Origin: Pseudomonas putida
Lineage (GTDB): Bacteria > Pseudomonadota > Gammaproteobacteria > Pseudomonadales > Pseudomonadaceae
Length of the DNA: 64,000 nucleotides
Assembly: GCA_029953615.1 (NCBI GenBank)
Contig: CP124529.1
Span: 620,001 to 684,000, forward strand
Direction of reading: 5' to 3'
Positions 18,887 through 28,383 of the stretch are shown in pieces. Both the position numbers and the translations under genes were made by a program. Each line of letters begins with the position of its first letter. Position 1 is the first letter of the stretch. Below the pieces are notes generated by a model that worked only from the letters and a program-made list of their open reading frames with translations, was not told where the DNA came from and made no database searches.

Positions 18887-20146
18887 TCAGGCGTAATAAT
18901 CGACCGCACTGTCGCCAACAACCACCTGGTGCTCAACAGGCCGGGCGCTATGGACTGCCTCGCCGCCATCCTGCCCGGCCCGCCGCGCCGCCACCCCGGA
19001 CAGGTTGCTGCCCTGCGCCTGCCCCTGTTGCTGTTGCTGCCCGCGCGACTGGTCGGCCACGTTGACATCCGGCTGCGCCAGCCCCTGCTGGGCGAACAGC
19101 TCGCGCAGGCGGTGCACCTGGCTGTCGAGGGCGTCACGCACGCCGGCGTGGCCGCTGATGAAGGTGACCTGGGTCGACTGGTCCGTCGCAACATTGACGC
19201 GAATGTCCAGGCGGCCCAGTTCCGCCGGCTCCAGCTGGATATCCGCCGACTTTAGGTTCTGGCTGGACAAATACATGACCCGGTTGACCAGGCCCTCGGC
19301 CCAGGCGCCCTGGTTCATCGGCAGCGGCTGATGCAACGGGCTGGTATTGGCCGGGACGGCATTGGCGGTCTTGGCCGTGGCGGCCTGGGTCAGGTTGGCC
19401 AGGCGGTTGGCAAAATCGTCGACACGCGTATCGCTACCAGCGCTCTTGGTGTCCTTCAGGCCATCCTCGAGCAATCCGGCAAAGGCCTTGTCGCCAGCCT
19501 CGCCCGCTTCACCCTCGGCATTCTCGACCATATTCGCCAAGGTATTGACGGCCATCTGCGCCTCCTCGCCCTGAGCCTGTGAAGGGTCCAGGGCATGCGC
19601 CGAGGTCGCCCCTTTGGCCTGGGCGCTGTGCTCCAGCGCCAGGCGCAAGGTAGGCAGGTTGGCCAGCGGGTCGGCTTCAGGGTCAAAAACTTCCTCGGTG
19701 ACCGGTTCCTCGGGCAGTGCGGCCGTAACCTGCGCCGTGGCAGCCTGCAACACCGGCGCCACCGCCTCGGCCTGTGCCTGGATCAGGTGTGCGCCAGGCT
19801 GGGCATCGCTGACCTGGCCAGCCACCAGGCTGGCATCGCGCAAGCCGGTGTCGGCCTGGACCTGGTCGTCAGCTGGCAATTGTTTGCCGTCATCGGCAAC
19901 CGCGGGCGTGTCGACGGGGTCTTTCTTGCCACCCTGAGCCGCCTCGGATTTGTCCTTGGGCTTGGCCTGGGCGACCTTGTCGTCTTGCCCGGCGGCCTTG
20001 TCGCGACCCTGCCTGGCCATCACCTGGCCGAAGCCGTCGCCCTTGCCGCCCGGCGCCTGCAGCAGCTTGTCGGCCGGGGCGTTGGCAGAACGCGAGGTGT
20101 TGGCAATGGCGTTGCCTTGCAACAGTGGGTTGGGTGCGACAGGCAT
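18887..20146 (-). CDS. fliK: Flagellar hook-length control protein FliK
   Basis: FliK is secreted during hook growth, measures hook length and triggers the FlhB specificity switch. The 419-residue protein has a long low-complexity N-terminal half rich in Ala, Gln, Asp and Lys, and a conserved C-terminal domain (LQPAELGRL-like segment DIQLEPAELGRLDIRVNV, followed by HRLRELFAQQGL). The Gln-rich tail QSRGQQQQQGQAQ lies near the end. It has its own sigma-54 promoter and is separated from fliL by a REP doublet. Confidence 0.93.
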   Translation of the reverse strand: MPVAPNPLLQGNAIANTSRSANAPADKLLQAPGGKGDGFGQVMARQGRDKAAGQDDKVAQAKPKDKSEAAQGGKKDPVDTPAVADDGKQLPADDQVQADTGLRDASLVAGQVSDAQPGAHLIQAQAEAVAPVLQAATAQVTAALPEEPVTEEVFDPEADPLANLPTLRLALEHSAQAKGATSAHALDPSQAQGEEAQMAVNTLANMVENAEGEAGEAGDKAFAGLLEDGLKDTKSAGSDTRVDDFANRLANLTQAATAKTANAVPANTSPLHQPLPMNQGAWAEGLVNRVMYLSSQNLKSADIQLEPAELGRLDIRVNVATDQSTQVTFISGHAGVRDALDSQVHRLRELFAQQGLAQPDVNVADQSRGQQQQQGQAQGSNLSGVAARRAGQDGGEAVHSARPVEHQVVVGDSAVDYYA

Positions 20147-20193
20147 CGAGCGGTCTCCGCGCCAGAAACAAAAAAATCATCCAGCCAGAAACA

Positions 20194-20210
20194 GGCAAAA
20201 CTCGCGCCAA
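20194..20210 (-). promoter_or_regulatory. Sigma-54 promoter of fliK
   Basis: On the minus strand: TTGGCGCGAGTTTTGCC, with GG-N10-GC spacing and one change from TGGCACG. The start would be near 20183, giving a leader of about 37 bases before the fliK ATG. Confidence 0.72.
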
Positions 20211-20218
20211 GTCGTGCA

Positions 20219-20566
20219 TCAACCCGCCGAAATGCGTTGCTGCTCATCCCGGTAGAAGCGCTGCACCTCGACGAACTCCAGGTCGATGCGGTTGATCAGG
20301 TCCTCGATGCCATACAGCGGGGGCCGCCGCGCGCGCTCTTCCAGCTGCTGACACAGGCTGGCCAATGCAACCGCGCCCATGTTGCTGCTGCTCCCCTTGA
20401 AACTGTGGGCCGCAGAACCGAGTTCTTCGGCACTTTTGGCCGCATGCAACTGGCCCAGGCGCCGTTCGGAGTCGTCTAGAAAGGTTTGCACCAACTGCAG
20501 GTAGCCATCTTCCATGACCTCACGCAGGTCGCTGAGTACCTTGTGGTCAATATGCATGTCAGTCAC
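20219..20566 (-). CDS. hptB: Histidine phosphotransfer protein HptB
   Basis: This 115-residue single-domain Hpt protein has its phosphohistidine at H54 (AHSFKGSSSNMGA). In Pseudomonas, HptB takes phosphate from hybrid sensor kinases and passes it to the regulator HsbR, linking motility, biofilm formation and the Gac/Rsm pathway. Here it lies directly after hsbR (48-base gap) and hsbA, embedded between fliJ and fliK, the arrangement known from P. aeruginosa. Confidence 0.9.
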   Translation of the reverse strand: MTDMHIDHKVLSDLREVMEDGYLQLVQTFLDDSERRLGQLHAAKSAEELGSAAHSFKGSSSNMGAVALASLCQQLEERARRPPLYGIEDLINRIDLEFVEVQRFYRDEQQRISAG

Positions 20567-20614
20567 TTGTTCACTCCTTGATCAAGCCAGATTATGCCCG
20601 AGCCAACCCGTGGC

Positions 20615-22319
20615 TCACCAGACGAACTCCACATGCGCGCAGCGCCCACCGTCACGCCAGTGCGCGCTGCTGGCCAGCCGCCGTACCAGGTTCAGGCCAC
20701 GCCCGCTCAGCCCCTGCTCCAGCGAGGGGCGCGACAATACGCGCTGCACATCGAACCCGGCGCCACTGTCACGAACCTCGATCTTCAGACGCCCGCCATC
20801 AGCCTGCGGTTCAACCTTGAAATCGATGCGTACGTAACCGTCGGTCAGCACCCCAAGGCGCCGGGCGCGTTCCTGATAATAGTCGGCAAAGCCCTGAACA
20901 TCGCGCTTGAGCTGCGAGTCCAGGCCCAGCACGCCGTGCTCCAGGGCGTTGGAATACAGCTCGCTGAGCACACTGTGCAGGTTGCCGGTTTGCGTGCGCA
21001 GGCCATGAATCTCCTGCAATAACTGCACCAGATACGGCACCGGGTTGAAGCGTTTGAGGCTCTCGCCACGCACCTCGAACCCCAGCGACCAGTCCAGCGG
21101 GCTGGAGCGGCCACTGTCAGAGTAGATTATCGGCGCCGGCACCCGCTCCTCGGCGTTGAACATCCTGATATCGCACAGGCTGATGTCGTCGCGCGGGCGC
21201 CCGCCAAAGCGCTCCAGGGCCTGCATCACTTCGTCGAACAGCAGGGCCGGGTCACGGTTGTCGGCCAGCACCTGGCGCAAGCGCTGCACGCCGAACAGGC
21301 GTTCCTGGTCGTCGGCGGTATCGAGCACACCATCCGATAGCAACAGCAGGCGCTCGCCCGGAGCCAGCGGCAACACTTCGGTACTGTCATCGAAACGCTC
21401 GGCATCCAGGATGCCCAATGGCAGGTGGCGCGAACTCAGCACCGACAGCACCTGGCCATCCACTGCCAGGCGATAGCCATCAGGCATGCCACCGTTCCAC
21501 ACTTCCACCGAACCGCGCTGCATGCTGAGGTTGAGCAGCAGCGCACAACAGAACATGTCCACCGGCAGGATGCGTTTGAGCTTGGCATTCATCTCACGCA
21601 GGATCTGCGCAATGCCGTAGCCCTTGGCGGTCATGCCGTAGAACACTTCGGCCAACGGCATGGCCCCTACCGCCGCCGGCAGGCCGTGGCCGGTGAAATC
21701 ACCGAGCAGCACGCGCATGTCGCCGGACGGGGCGAACGCGGCCAGCATCAGGTCGCCATTGAACAGCGCATAGGGCGATTGCAGGTAGCGGATGTTGGGC
21801 GCAGCCAGGCAGCCGGAGTGGGCCACCTTGTCGAACACCGCCTTGGCTACCCGCTGCTCGTTGAGCAGGTGGTGGTGGTGCCGGGTAATCTGGTCGCGCT
21901 GTTCCAGCACGGTGGCCTGCAGCCGGCGCAGGCGGTCCATGGCGCGGATCTTGGCGCCGAGGATCACCGCACTGTAGGGCTTGGCCATGAAGTCGTCGCC
22001 GCCGAGCCTCCAGGCAGCGCACCAGGCCCTCCTCCTCGTTCAATGAAGTCAGGAAAATGATCGGCACCAGCGCCTCGCCGGCCAGGGCCTTGATCTGCCG
22101 CGCCGCCTCGAAGCCATCCATCACCGGCATCAGCGCATCCAGCAGCACCAGCTGCGGGCGCCGCTCGATGAACAGCGCCACCGCCTGCTCGCCGTTTTCC
22201 GCAGTGAATACCTGATGGCCCTGGCGGCGCACGATCTGCGCCAGCAGCATGCGGTCGGCGGCACCGTCCTCGGCGACCAGCACGGTCAACGCCTGTTCGG
22301 CCGGCATGTCGGCGCTCAA
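20615..22319 (-). CDS. hsbR: Response regulator/serine phosphatase-kinase HsbR (one-base frameshift)
   Basis: The N-terminal receiver domain has phosphoacceptor D61 (LVLLDALMPVMDGF). A SpoIIE-type PP2C phosphatase domain follows (LLGDFTGHGLPAAVGAMPLA, LLLLSDGVLDTADD, GGRPRDDISL), and a C-terminal GHKL kinase domain (LHSVLSELYSNALEHGVL, DSGAGFD, GRGLNLVRRL) ends the protein. It phosphorylates and dephosphorylates HsbA. An extra base (G at 22004) breaks the frame after GLVRCLEA; without it GGDDFMAKPYS follows and the protein is about 567 residues. The start is uncertain: TTG at 22319 overlaps the hsbA stop (TTGA), with ATG at 22307 as the alternative. Confidence 0.9.
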
Positions 22320-22621
22320 CTGATATCGAAGAGTTTTTCGAAATTGGAAATGGCGAGGATCTTGCGTACATCGGAGCTGGCATGCACCACCCGCACATCC
22401 GACTCGTCGCCGCCCGCGTGGTCGCGCAGCAACAGCAGCATGCCAAGCGCGGAACTGTCGAGGTAGGTGGTGTCCTTCAGGTCGACGACTACCGAATCGG
22501 GCCGGCTGGGCTGGCGTTCGTAGGCGTCGCGAAATTCCTGGTGCTTGCCGAAATCGAAGCGCCCCTTGATCTTGATCGTCAGCTTTTTCCCGTCCTGCGA
22601 AAAGTCAGTCTCGACTGCCAT
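22316..22621 (-). CDS. hsbA: Anti-sigma factor antagonist HsbA (STAS domain)
   Basis: This 101-residue STAS-domain protein has a candidate phosphoserine S56 in TTYLDSSALGMLL. In P. aeruginosa, HsbA partners the anti-sigma factor FlgM when unphosphorylated and the diguanylate cyclase HsbD when phosphorylated, so it links the HptB relay to flagellin expression and c-di-GMP. FlgM is encoded in this window (54058). The start at 22621 is preceded by AAGGAA. Confidence 0.9.
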   Translation of the reverse strand: MAVETDFSQDGKKLTIKIKGRFDFGKHQEFRDAYERQPSRPDSVVVDLKDTTYLDSSALGMLLLLRDHAGGDESDVRVVHASSDVRKILAISNFEKLFDIS

Positions 22622-22698
22622 GCTAGCGATTCCTTCGATGATGGCGGATGCAACTCCTTACAGGTTTAGCAGGCGATGACGGGGGTGGCAAGGTCATG

Positions 22699-22808
22699 CC
22701 TGTACCGGCCCTATCGCCGGCAAGCCAGCTCCCACAGGTACTGCAAAAGGCTTGAGCCCTGTGCAGTACCTGTGGGAGCTGGCTTGCCGGCGATAGGGCC
22801 GGTACAGG
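22699..22808. repeat. Perfect 46-bp inverted repeat (REP-like doublet) after fliJ
   Basis: Arms 22699-22744 and 22763-22808 are exact reverse complements over 46 bases with an 18-base loop. The arms contain a REP-type core (CCCTATCGCCGGCAAGCCAG ... CTCCCACAGG) differing from the other REPs in the window. The right arm ends at the base next to the fliJ stop codon. In the fliJ mRNA it would form a very stable hairpin between fliJ and hsbA. Confidence 0.92.
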
Positions 22809-23261
22809 TCAAAGATGATTCTGCCGCGGCAGGCGCTGCGACAGCTCGTCGAGCAAGCGCTGCTCGCGCTTGTCCTCGGCCCGCCGGGCCTCGTCCAGGT
22901 AACGCTGCACCAGCTTGCGCAACCCCTCCACACGGGCATAGGCCTGCTGCCAGGTGCCGCGTGCGTTGTCGAGGTTGTTCTGGTGCCAGACCAGACTCTG
23001 GCGCTGTTGGGTCATGGCCGTTTCCAGCTGCCCGAGGAAGCGCTGGTAGTTGACCAGCCAGCTGCCATTAACCCCCTGCCCGCCACGGTTGATCCACTGC
23101 AGCTGGTAATCCTCGCGAAACCGCTCGAGCTCGGCCAGTTTGGCCTGGGCCATGGCCACCTGCTGCTGGAAATGCCCAAGGCGCTGGGCCGCCTTGCGCT
23201 CGGCCTCCTCGGCCATGTCCACCACCGGCGCCAGGCGCGCGGCACGTCCGGGCAGCGCCAT
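22809..23261 (-). CDS. fliJ: Flagellar export chaperone FliJ
   Basis: FliJ is the coiled-coil stalk subunit of the export ATPase complex and escorts chaperones. The 150-residue protein is almost entirely helical and charged, with a predicted coiled coil (AEEAERKAAQRLGHFQQQVA onward). It is the last gene of fliEFGHIJ, starting six bases after fliI, and its stop codon abuts a perfect inverted repeat. Confidence 0.94.
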   Translation of the reverse strand: MALPGRAARLAPVVDMAEEAERKAAQRLGHFQQQVAMAQAKLAELERFREDYQLQWINRGGQGVNGSWLVNYQRFLGQLETAMTQQRQSLVWHQNNLDNARGTWQQAYARVEGLRKLVQRYLDEARRAEDKREQRLLDELSQRLPRQNHL

Positions 23262-23267
23262 GGCCTA

Positions 23268-24624
23268 TCAGCCTGCCGGGGGCGTAAAGATCGCCCCCAA
23301 CTGTTCGCGGCTTTGCGCCATGCCCACGTTCTCGCGCAGGCCTTGGCGCAAAAACTCCACCAGCTGCGATTGCAGGGCGATGGCCAGGTCGGTTTCCGGA
23401 TCGCCGCCCGCCACATAGGCGCCCACGCTGATCAGGTCACGGCTTTGCGACAGGCGCGACCACAACTGCTTGAATTTTTGCGCCTGGCGCAGATGGTCGG
23501 CATCGACCACCTGGGGCATGACCCGGCTGATCGAAGCTTCGATGTCGATGGCCGGGTAATGACCTTCCTCGGCCAGCCGCCGCGACAGCACGAAGTGGCC
23601 ATCGAGCACGCCGCGCGCCGAGTCGGCAATCGGGTCCTGCTGGTCGTCGCCCTCGGACAGGACGGTGTAGAACGCAGTGATCGAACCACCACCCGGCTCG
23701 CCATTGCCCGCCCGCTCCACCAGCTTGGGCAGCTTGGCGAACACCGACGGCGGATAACCCCGGGTGGCCGGCGGCTCACCGATGGCCAGGGCGATTTCGC
23801 GCTGGGCCTGGGCGAAACGGGTCAGCGAATCCATCAGCAACAATACGTTCTTGCCCTTGTCGCGAAAGTACTCGGCGATACGTGTGCAGTACATGGCAGC
23901 GCGCAGGCGCATCAGCGGTGCATCGTCGGCAGGCGACGCAACCACCACCGAGCGCTTGAGGCCTTCCTCACCCAGGATATGCTCGATGAATTCCTTGACC
24001 TCGCGTGCCCCGCTCACCAATCAGGCCGACGACTATGATTTCGGCCTCGGTAAAGCGGGTCATCATGCCCAGCAATACCGACTTGCCCACCCCGGTACCG
24101 GCGAACAGGCCCAGGCGCTGGCCACGACCGACGGTGAGCAGGCCATTGATGCTGCGAATACCCACGTCCAGCGGCTTGCTGATGGGGTCACGATTCAGCG
24201 GGTTGATCACCGGGCCGTCCATCGGCACCCAGTCTTCGGCTTTCATCCCGCCCTTGCCATCCAGCGCACGGCCAGCGCCGTCGAGCACCCGGCCGAGCAT
24301 GCTCATGCCCATCGGCAAGCGGCCGCCATCATCCAGCGGCACCACCCGGGCACCAGGGGCGATGCCGACGATGCTGCCGACGGGCATGAGGAATACCTTG
24401 GGCCCGGCAAAGCCCATGACTTCCGCTTCGACCTGCACCGGGTGATAGCTGTCGTCGTTGATCACCAGGCAGCGGCTGCCGACTGCGGCGCGCAGGCCTT
24501 CGGCCTCCAGGGTGAGGCCGACCATGCGCAGCAGGCGGCCTTCGACGATGGGCTGGGCCGGCAGTTCGATGGCCTCGGCATAACTGCCTAGGCGCTTGCC
24601 GAAACTGGTGCGCTCAAGTTGCAT
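23268..24624 (-). CDS. fliI: Flagellum-specific ATPase FliI (one-base frameshift)
   Basis: FliI is the hexameric export ATPase related to F1-beta. The Walker A motif is at about 175-182 (GTGVGKSV, K181). The frame breaks at LIGERG and resumes as [16 protein letters not shown]; one base near 24006 is surplus. The Walker B region [31 protein letters not shown] and the C-terminus are intact. Corrected length is about 451 residues. The start overlaps the end of fliH by 11 bases, supporting coupling to its regulator. Confidence 0.95.
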
Positions 24625-25408
24625 CCGGGCTACCTATGCCGCGCTCTGGCGGGCTGTCCAGGTCTACCGACATGTCCGGTGCCGCCGGGTGCAGCGAATG
24701 GTCGTGCAACTGGTCGAACAGTTGCGCCACGGCTTTCTCGATGCGGGTTTCCATGGTCGCGTCGATGCGACTGTGAGCGGTTTCGATACGGCAGCCGCCG
24801 GGTAGCAGCGCGTCGTCTTCGAGCAGCCGCCAGTTTTCCTCATGACGCTCGCGCAGGGCCTTGGCCAGCTCGAAATCCTGCGGGTTGAGGTGGATGCGGA
24901 TATTGTCAGCGCCCATGGGCAGCAGCTTCAGCGCTTCGCGCAATACCTGGGTGATCTGGCTGGAATCGCCCCGCAGTTCGCGACCGATCACCTGGCGGGT
25001 CATGTGCGCCACCAGGTGGACCAGGGTTTTCTCGATCTGCGTGTCCTGCTCGGCGATCGGCTCCATCAGGTTGGCCATCAGCCGTTCAAGGCTTTCCAGC
25101 TTGGTTTTCAGGGCCTCTTCGGCTTCCTGGCGAACCTTGAGCTGGGTGCTATGGAAGCCTTCGCGCTCACCGGTGGCGAAGCCTTCGTTGTAGGCTTCCT
25201 GGCGGATGGCCTCGAGTTCTTCCAGGGTCAGTGGCTGGACTTCTTCCAGCGGCACTTCCTCGACTTCTTCCTCGATTACCTCGGGTTCCGGCTCCGGTTC
25301 GGGCTCAGGCTCCGGCTCCGGGTCGAAGCTGGGCAGCGCCCACACGTCCACGCCCTCGAGGTCGCGGGCGCGGATCAGGTCGCTGGGGTGATGTTCTTTG
25401 GTGGGCAT
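24614..25408 (-). CDS. fliH: Flagellar assembly protein FliH
   Basis: FliH binds and restrains FliI and tethers it to the C-ring. The 264-residue protein has an unusual acidic N-terminal stretch with seven consecutive Pro-Glu pairs (about 30-43), then an E-rich segment (EEEVEEVPLEEVQPL), a long helix and a C-terminal FliH/V-type-stator domain (VAHMTRQVIGRELRGD). It lies between fliG and fliI, with a REP doublet upstream separating it from fliG. Confidence 0.95.
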   Translation of the reverse strand: MPTKEHHPSDLIRARDLEGVDVWALPSFDPEPEPEPEPEPEPEVIEEEVEEVPLEEVQPLTLEELEAIRQEAYNEGFATGEREGFHSTQLKVRQEAEEALKTKLESLERLMANLMEPIAEQDTQIEKTLVHLVAHMTRQVIGRELRGDSSQITQVLREALKLLPMGADNIRIHLNPQDFELAKALRERHEENWRLLEDDALLPGGCRIETAHSRIDATMETRIEKAVAQLFDQLHDHSLHPAAPDMSVDLDSPPERGIGSPDAT

Positions 25409-25447
25409 GTTTTCAGGTACTCAACGCATCTTCGACCAACACGGGTC

Positions 25448-25552
25448 TCTGTGGGAGCGGGCGTGTCGAGGCGTCGAACCGCCGCGAACACGGGCAACGC
25501 CCGTGCCCATCCACCGCGGCGCCTGCTTCGCGGGCACGCCCGCTCCCACAGG
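25448..25552. repeat. REP doublet between fliH and fliG with a modified left unit
   Basis: The right unit (CTTCGCGGGCACGCCCGCTC) is standard. The left unit starts GTGGGAGCGGGCGTG but is then interrupted by TCGAGGCGTCGAACC before GCCGCGAACAC, so its palindrome is split. The doublet sits inside the fliEFGHIJ operon. Confidence 0.8.
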
Positions 25553-25577
25553 GTCAACGGTGGGTTCACCACCCGTA

Positions 25578-26597
25578 TCAGATCATTTCCTCGGCACCCT
25601 TGCCGCCGAGCACGATCTCGCCGGCCTCGGCCATGCGGCGGGCGATGGTGAGGATTTCCTTCTGCGCCGTTTCCACGTCGCTGACCCGCACCGGCCCCTT
25701 GGCCTCCAGGTCGTCGCGCAGCAGCTCCGAGGCACGCTTGGACATGTTCTTGAAGATCTTGTCCTTGACCCGCTCGTCGGCACCCTTGAGCGACACCACC
25801 AGCACGTCGGACGAGACTTCGCGCAGCAGCGCCTGGATACCACGGTCGTCGACGTCGGCCAGGTTGTTGAAGACGAACATCAGGTCTTCGATCTGCTCCG
25901 ACAGGTCGCTGTCGATTTCGCGGATCGCGTCCATCAGGGCACCTTCCACCGAACTGTCGAGGAAGTTCATGATGTCGGCAGCACGCTTGATGCCGCCCAG
26001 GGTGGTGCGCGCCGCGTTGGAGTTGCCCGAGAACTGCTTCTCGAGGATCTGGTTAAGTTCCTTCAGCGCCGCCGGCTGCACGGTGTTCAGCGACGACACG
26101 CGCAGGACGATGTCCAGGCGCACCTTGTGGTCGAAGTTGCTCAGCACTTCGCCAGCCTGGTCGGGGTCGAGGTAGGCGACCACGATAGCCTGGATCTGCG
26201 GGTGCTCGTAGCGGATCACGTCGGCCACGGCGCGCGGCTCCATCCACTTGAGGCTGTCCAGGCCGCTGGTGTTGCCACCGAGCAGGATGCGGTCGACCAG
26301 GCCGTTGGCCTTGTCCTCGCCCAGGGCCTGGTTAAGCATCTTGCGGATGTAGGCATCGGAGCCCACGCCGAGGCTGGTCTGGTCGCCAACGATCTCGACG
26401 AACTCACTCATCACCTGCTCGACCTGCTCACGGTGCACATTGCCCATCTGCGCCATGGCCACACCTACCCGCTGCACTTCCTTGGGCCCCATGTGCCGCA
26501 GCACCTGGGCGGCATCGGTCTCGCCCAGCGAAAGCAGGAGGATCGCCGCCTTGTCGACGCGGCTCAGCTTGGCGGTAACGGCTCGGTTATCACTCAT
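25578..26597 (-). CDS. fliG: Flagellar motor switch protein FliG
   Basis: FliG is the C-ring protein that contacts the stators and generates torque. The 339-residue protein has the N-terminal FliF-binding region (RVDKAAILLLSLGETDAAQV), the middle domain (including YEHPQIQAIVVAYLDPDQAG, an EHPQ motif) and the C-terminal torque domain with its charged helix (LKGADERVKDKIFKNMSKRA). Its start overlaps the fliF end by eight bases. Confidence 0.97.
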   Translation of the reverse strand: MSDNRAVTAKLSRVDKAAILLLSLGETDAAQVLRHMGPKEVQRVGVAMAQMGNVHREQVEQVMSEFVEIVGDQTSLGVGSDAYIRKMLNQALGEDKANGLVDRILLGGNTSGLDSLKWMEPRAVADVIRYEHPQIQAIVVAYLDPDQAGEVLSNFDHKVRLDIVLRVSSLNTVQPAALKELNQILEKQFSGNSNAARTTLGGIKRAADIMNFLDSSVEGALMDAIREIDSDLSEQIEDLMFVFNNLADVDDRGIQALLREVSSDVLVVSLKGADERVKDKIFKNMSKRASELLRDDLEAKGPVRVSDVETAQKEILTIARRMAEAGEIVLGGKGAEEMI

Positions 26598-28368
26598 CGG
26601 CGTTGATCCACTCTTTCACGACCTGGGCAACGCGGCCCGGGTCTTCGGCCACCAGGCCTTTGATTGCGTTGAGCTGTGCCTCGTAACCCTCGTTCGGGCT
26701 AGGCAGCAGAATGCTTGTCGGGCCACCCAGACTGACGCGGTCGTTGGCCAGCTCGCCATCCAGACCCATCATGCCGCCCAGCTCCATGTCGCTATCCGGG
26801 GCAGCCTGCTTGCCGCCCCCTGTAATGTTGTTCAGCACCGGCCGCAGCACACCGAACACCAGCACCAGAATGAACACCACACCTAGCACTTGCTTGACGA
26901 TGTCCCAGAACCACGGCTGCTGGTAGAAGGCGATGTCGGCGATCTCTTCGCCACGTTCGGCGGCGAACGGCACGTTGATCACTGTCACGCTGTCGCCACG
27001 GCTGGCATCGAAGCCGACCGCGTCCTGCACCAGGCGCGTGAAGCGTGCCAGGTCCTCGGCGCCCCAAGGCGCACGGGTGGTGTCGCCGGTGGCCGGGTCG
27101 ATCTTGACCTGGTCGTCCACCACCACCGCTACCGACAGGCGGGTCATGCGCCCCTGTTGCTGGCGAGTGTGGCTGATGGAACGGTCCAGCTCGAAGTTCT
27201 TGGTGCTTTGCTGGCGCTTGTCCGACGGGTACGGCGCGAGCATCGGCTGGCCGGTGGCCGGGTCCATGATCTGCTGGCCGTTGGCATCCACCAGCGGCTG
27301 GCCAGGCTGGATGGCCGCGGCCGGGGTAGCAGCGCCACCGGTGGTCTGCGGCGCGGAGGCAGGGCCTGGCGGCTGGTTGCTCAGCGCACCGGGCACACCT
27401 TGCGGGCCCTGGCTGCTGGCGCGTTGTTCGTCGACCGATTGTTCGCTGCGCAGCGCCGGCTGGTCGGGGTTGAACTGCTCTGAAGTGGACTCGACCGCGC
27501 TGAAGTCGAGGTCGGCGGACACTTCGGCCTTGTAGCGGTCATTGCCCAACACCGGTTGCAGGATGTTGTGCACCCGCTGGGTGAGCATGCTTTCCACCCG
27601 GCGGCTGTAGTCGAACTGCTTGCCGGCCTGGGTCAGGGCGGTGTCCTGGATCTGCTCGGACAGCAGGTTGCCCTTCTGGTCGACCACGGTGACCTGGGAT
27701 TTGTCCAGTTCCGGCACGCTGGTCGCAACCAGGTTGACGATGGCCATCACCTGCCCGGCTTCCAGGGCACGACCCGGGTACAGCTCTACCAGTACCGAGG
27801 CGCTTGGCTTGCGTTCGTCACGCACGAACACCGAACTTTTCGGAATGGCCAGGTGCACGCGCGCGCCCTTGACGTTGTTCAGGCTGGACACGGTACGCGC
27901 CAGCTCGCCTTCCAGGCTGCGACGGTAACGGGTGGCTTCCATGAACTGGCTGGTGCCCAGACCCTGCTCCTTGTCGAGCAGCTCGAAGCCGACGTTGCCA
28001 TCGCTTGGCGCCACACCGGCAGCGGCCAGCTTCAGGCGCGCACGGGAGAGGTCGTCGGCCTTGACCAGCAGAGCGCCGGAGTTGGGCTCGACGTTGTAGG
28101 GGATGTCGGCAGCGGCCAGGGTGTCCATGACCTGCTTGGTGTCCATGCCCGCCAGGCTGCCGTACAGCGGACGGTAATCGGGTTGTTGCGACCACAGCAC
28201 CACGGCAAAGCCGATCGCCACGCTGGCGGCCAGACCGACCAGCAGGCCGACCTGACGCAGCATGGGCATCTGCGCGATGTTTTCCAGAAACGCCATGCCG
28301 AACAGCGGCGGCTTGGCCGCTGGCGGGCCGCTTTTGGCGGGGGCGTTGTCGACGACTGCTTCAGCCAT
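26590..28368 (-). CDS. fliF: Flagellar MS-ring protein FliF
   Basis: FliF forms the membrane and supramembrane ring on which the basal body is built. The 592-residue protein has two transmembrane helices (about 41-61, VGLLVGLAASVAIGFAVVLW, and a C-terminal one, VKQVLGVVFILVLVFGVL). Between them are periplasmic ring-building domains (YRPLYGSLAGMDTKQVMDTL, GARVHLAIPKSSVFVRDERK). The cytosolic tail ends in the FliG-binding segment NAIKGLVAEDPGRVAQVVKE. It follows fliE by 15 bases. Confidence 0.97.
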   Translation of the reverse strand: MAEAVVDNAPAKSGPPAAKPPLFGMAFLENIAQMPMLRQVGLLVGLAASVAIGFAVVLWSQQPDYRPLYGSLAGMDTKQVMDTLAAADIPYNVEPNSGALLVKADDLSRARLKLAAAGVAPSDGNVGFELLDKEQGLGTSQFMEATRYRRSLEGELARTVSSLNNVKGARVHLAIPKSSVFVRDERKPSASVLVELYPGRALEAGQVMAIVNLVATSVPELDKSQVTVVDQKGNLLSEQIQDTALTQAGKQFDYSRRVESMLTQRVHNILQPVLGNDRYKAEVSADLDFSAVESTSEQFNPDQPALRSEQSVDEQRASSQGPQGVPGALSNQPPGPASAPQTTGGAATPAAAIQPGQPLVDANGQQIMDPATGQPMLAPYPSDKRQQSTKNFELDRSISHTRQQQGRMTRLSVAVVVDDQVKIDPATGDTTRAPWGAEDLARFTRLVQDAVGFDASRGDSVTVINVPFAAERGEEIADIAFYQQPWFWDIVKQVLGVVFILVLVFGVLRPVLNNITGGGKQAAPDSDMELGGMMGLDGELANDRVSLGGPTSILLPSPNEGYEAQLNAIKGLVAEDPGRVAQVVKEWINADE

Positions 28369-28383
28369 GGTTTACGTCCGTCC

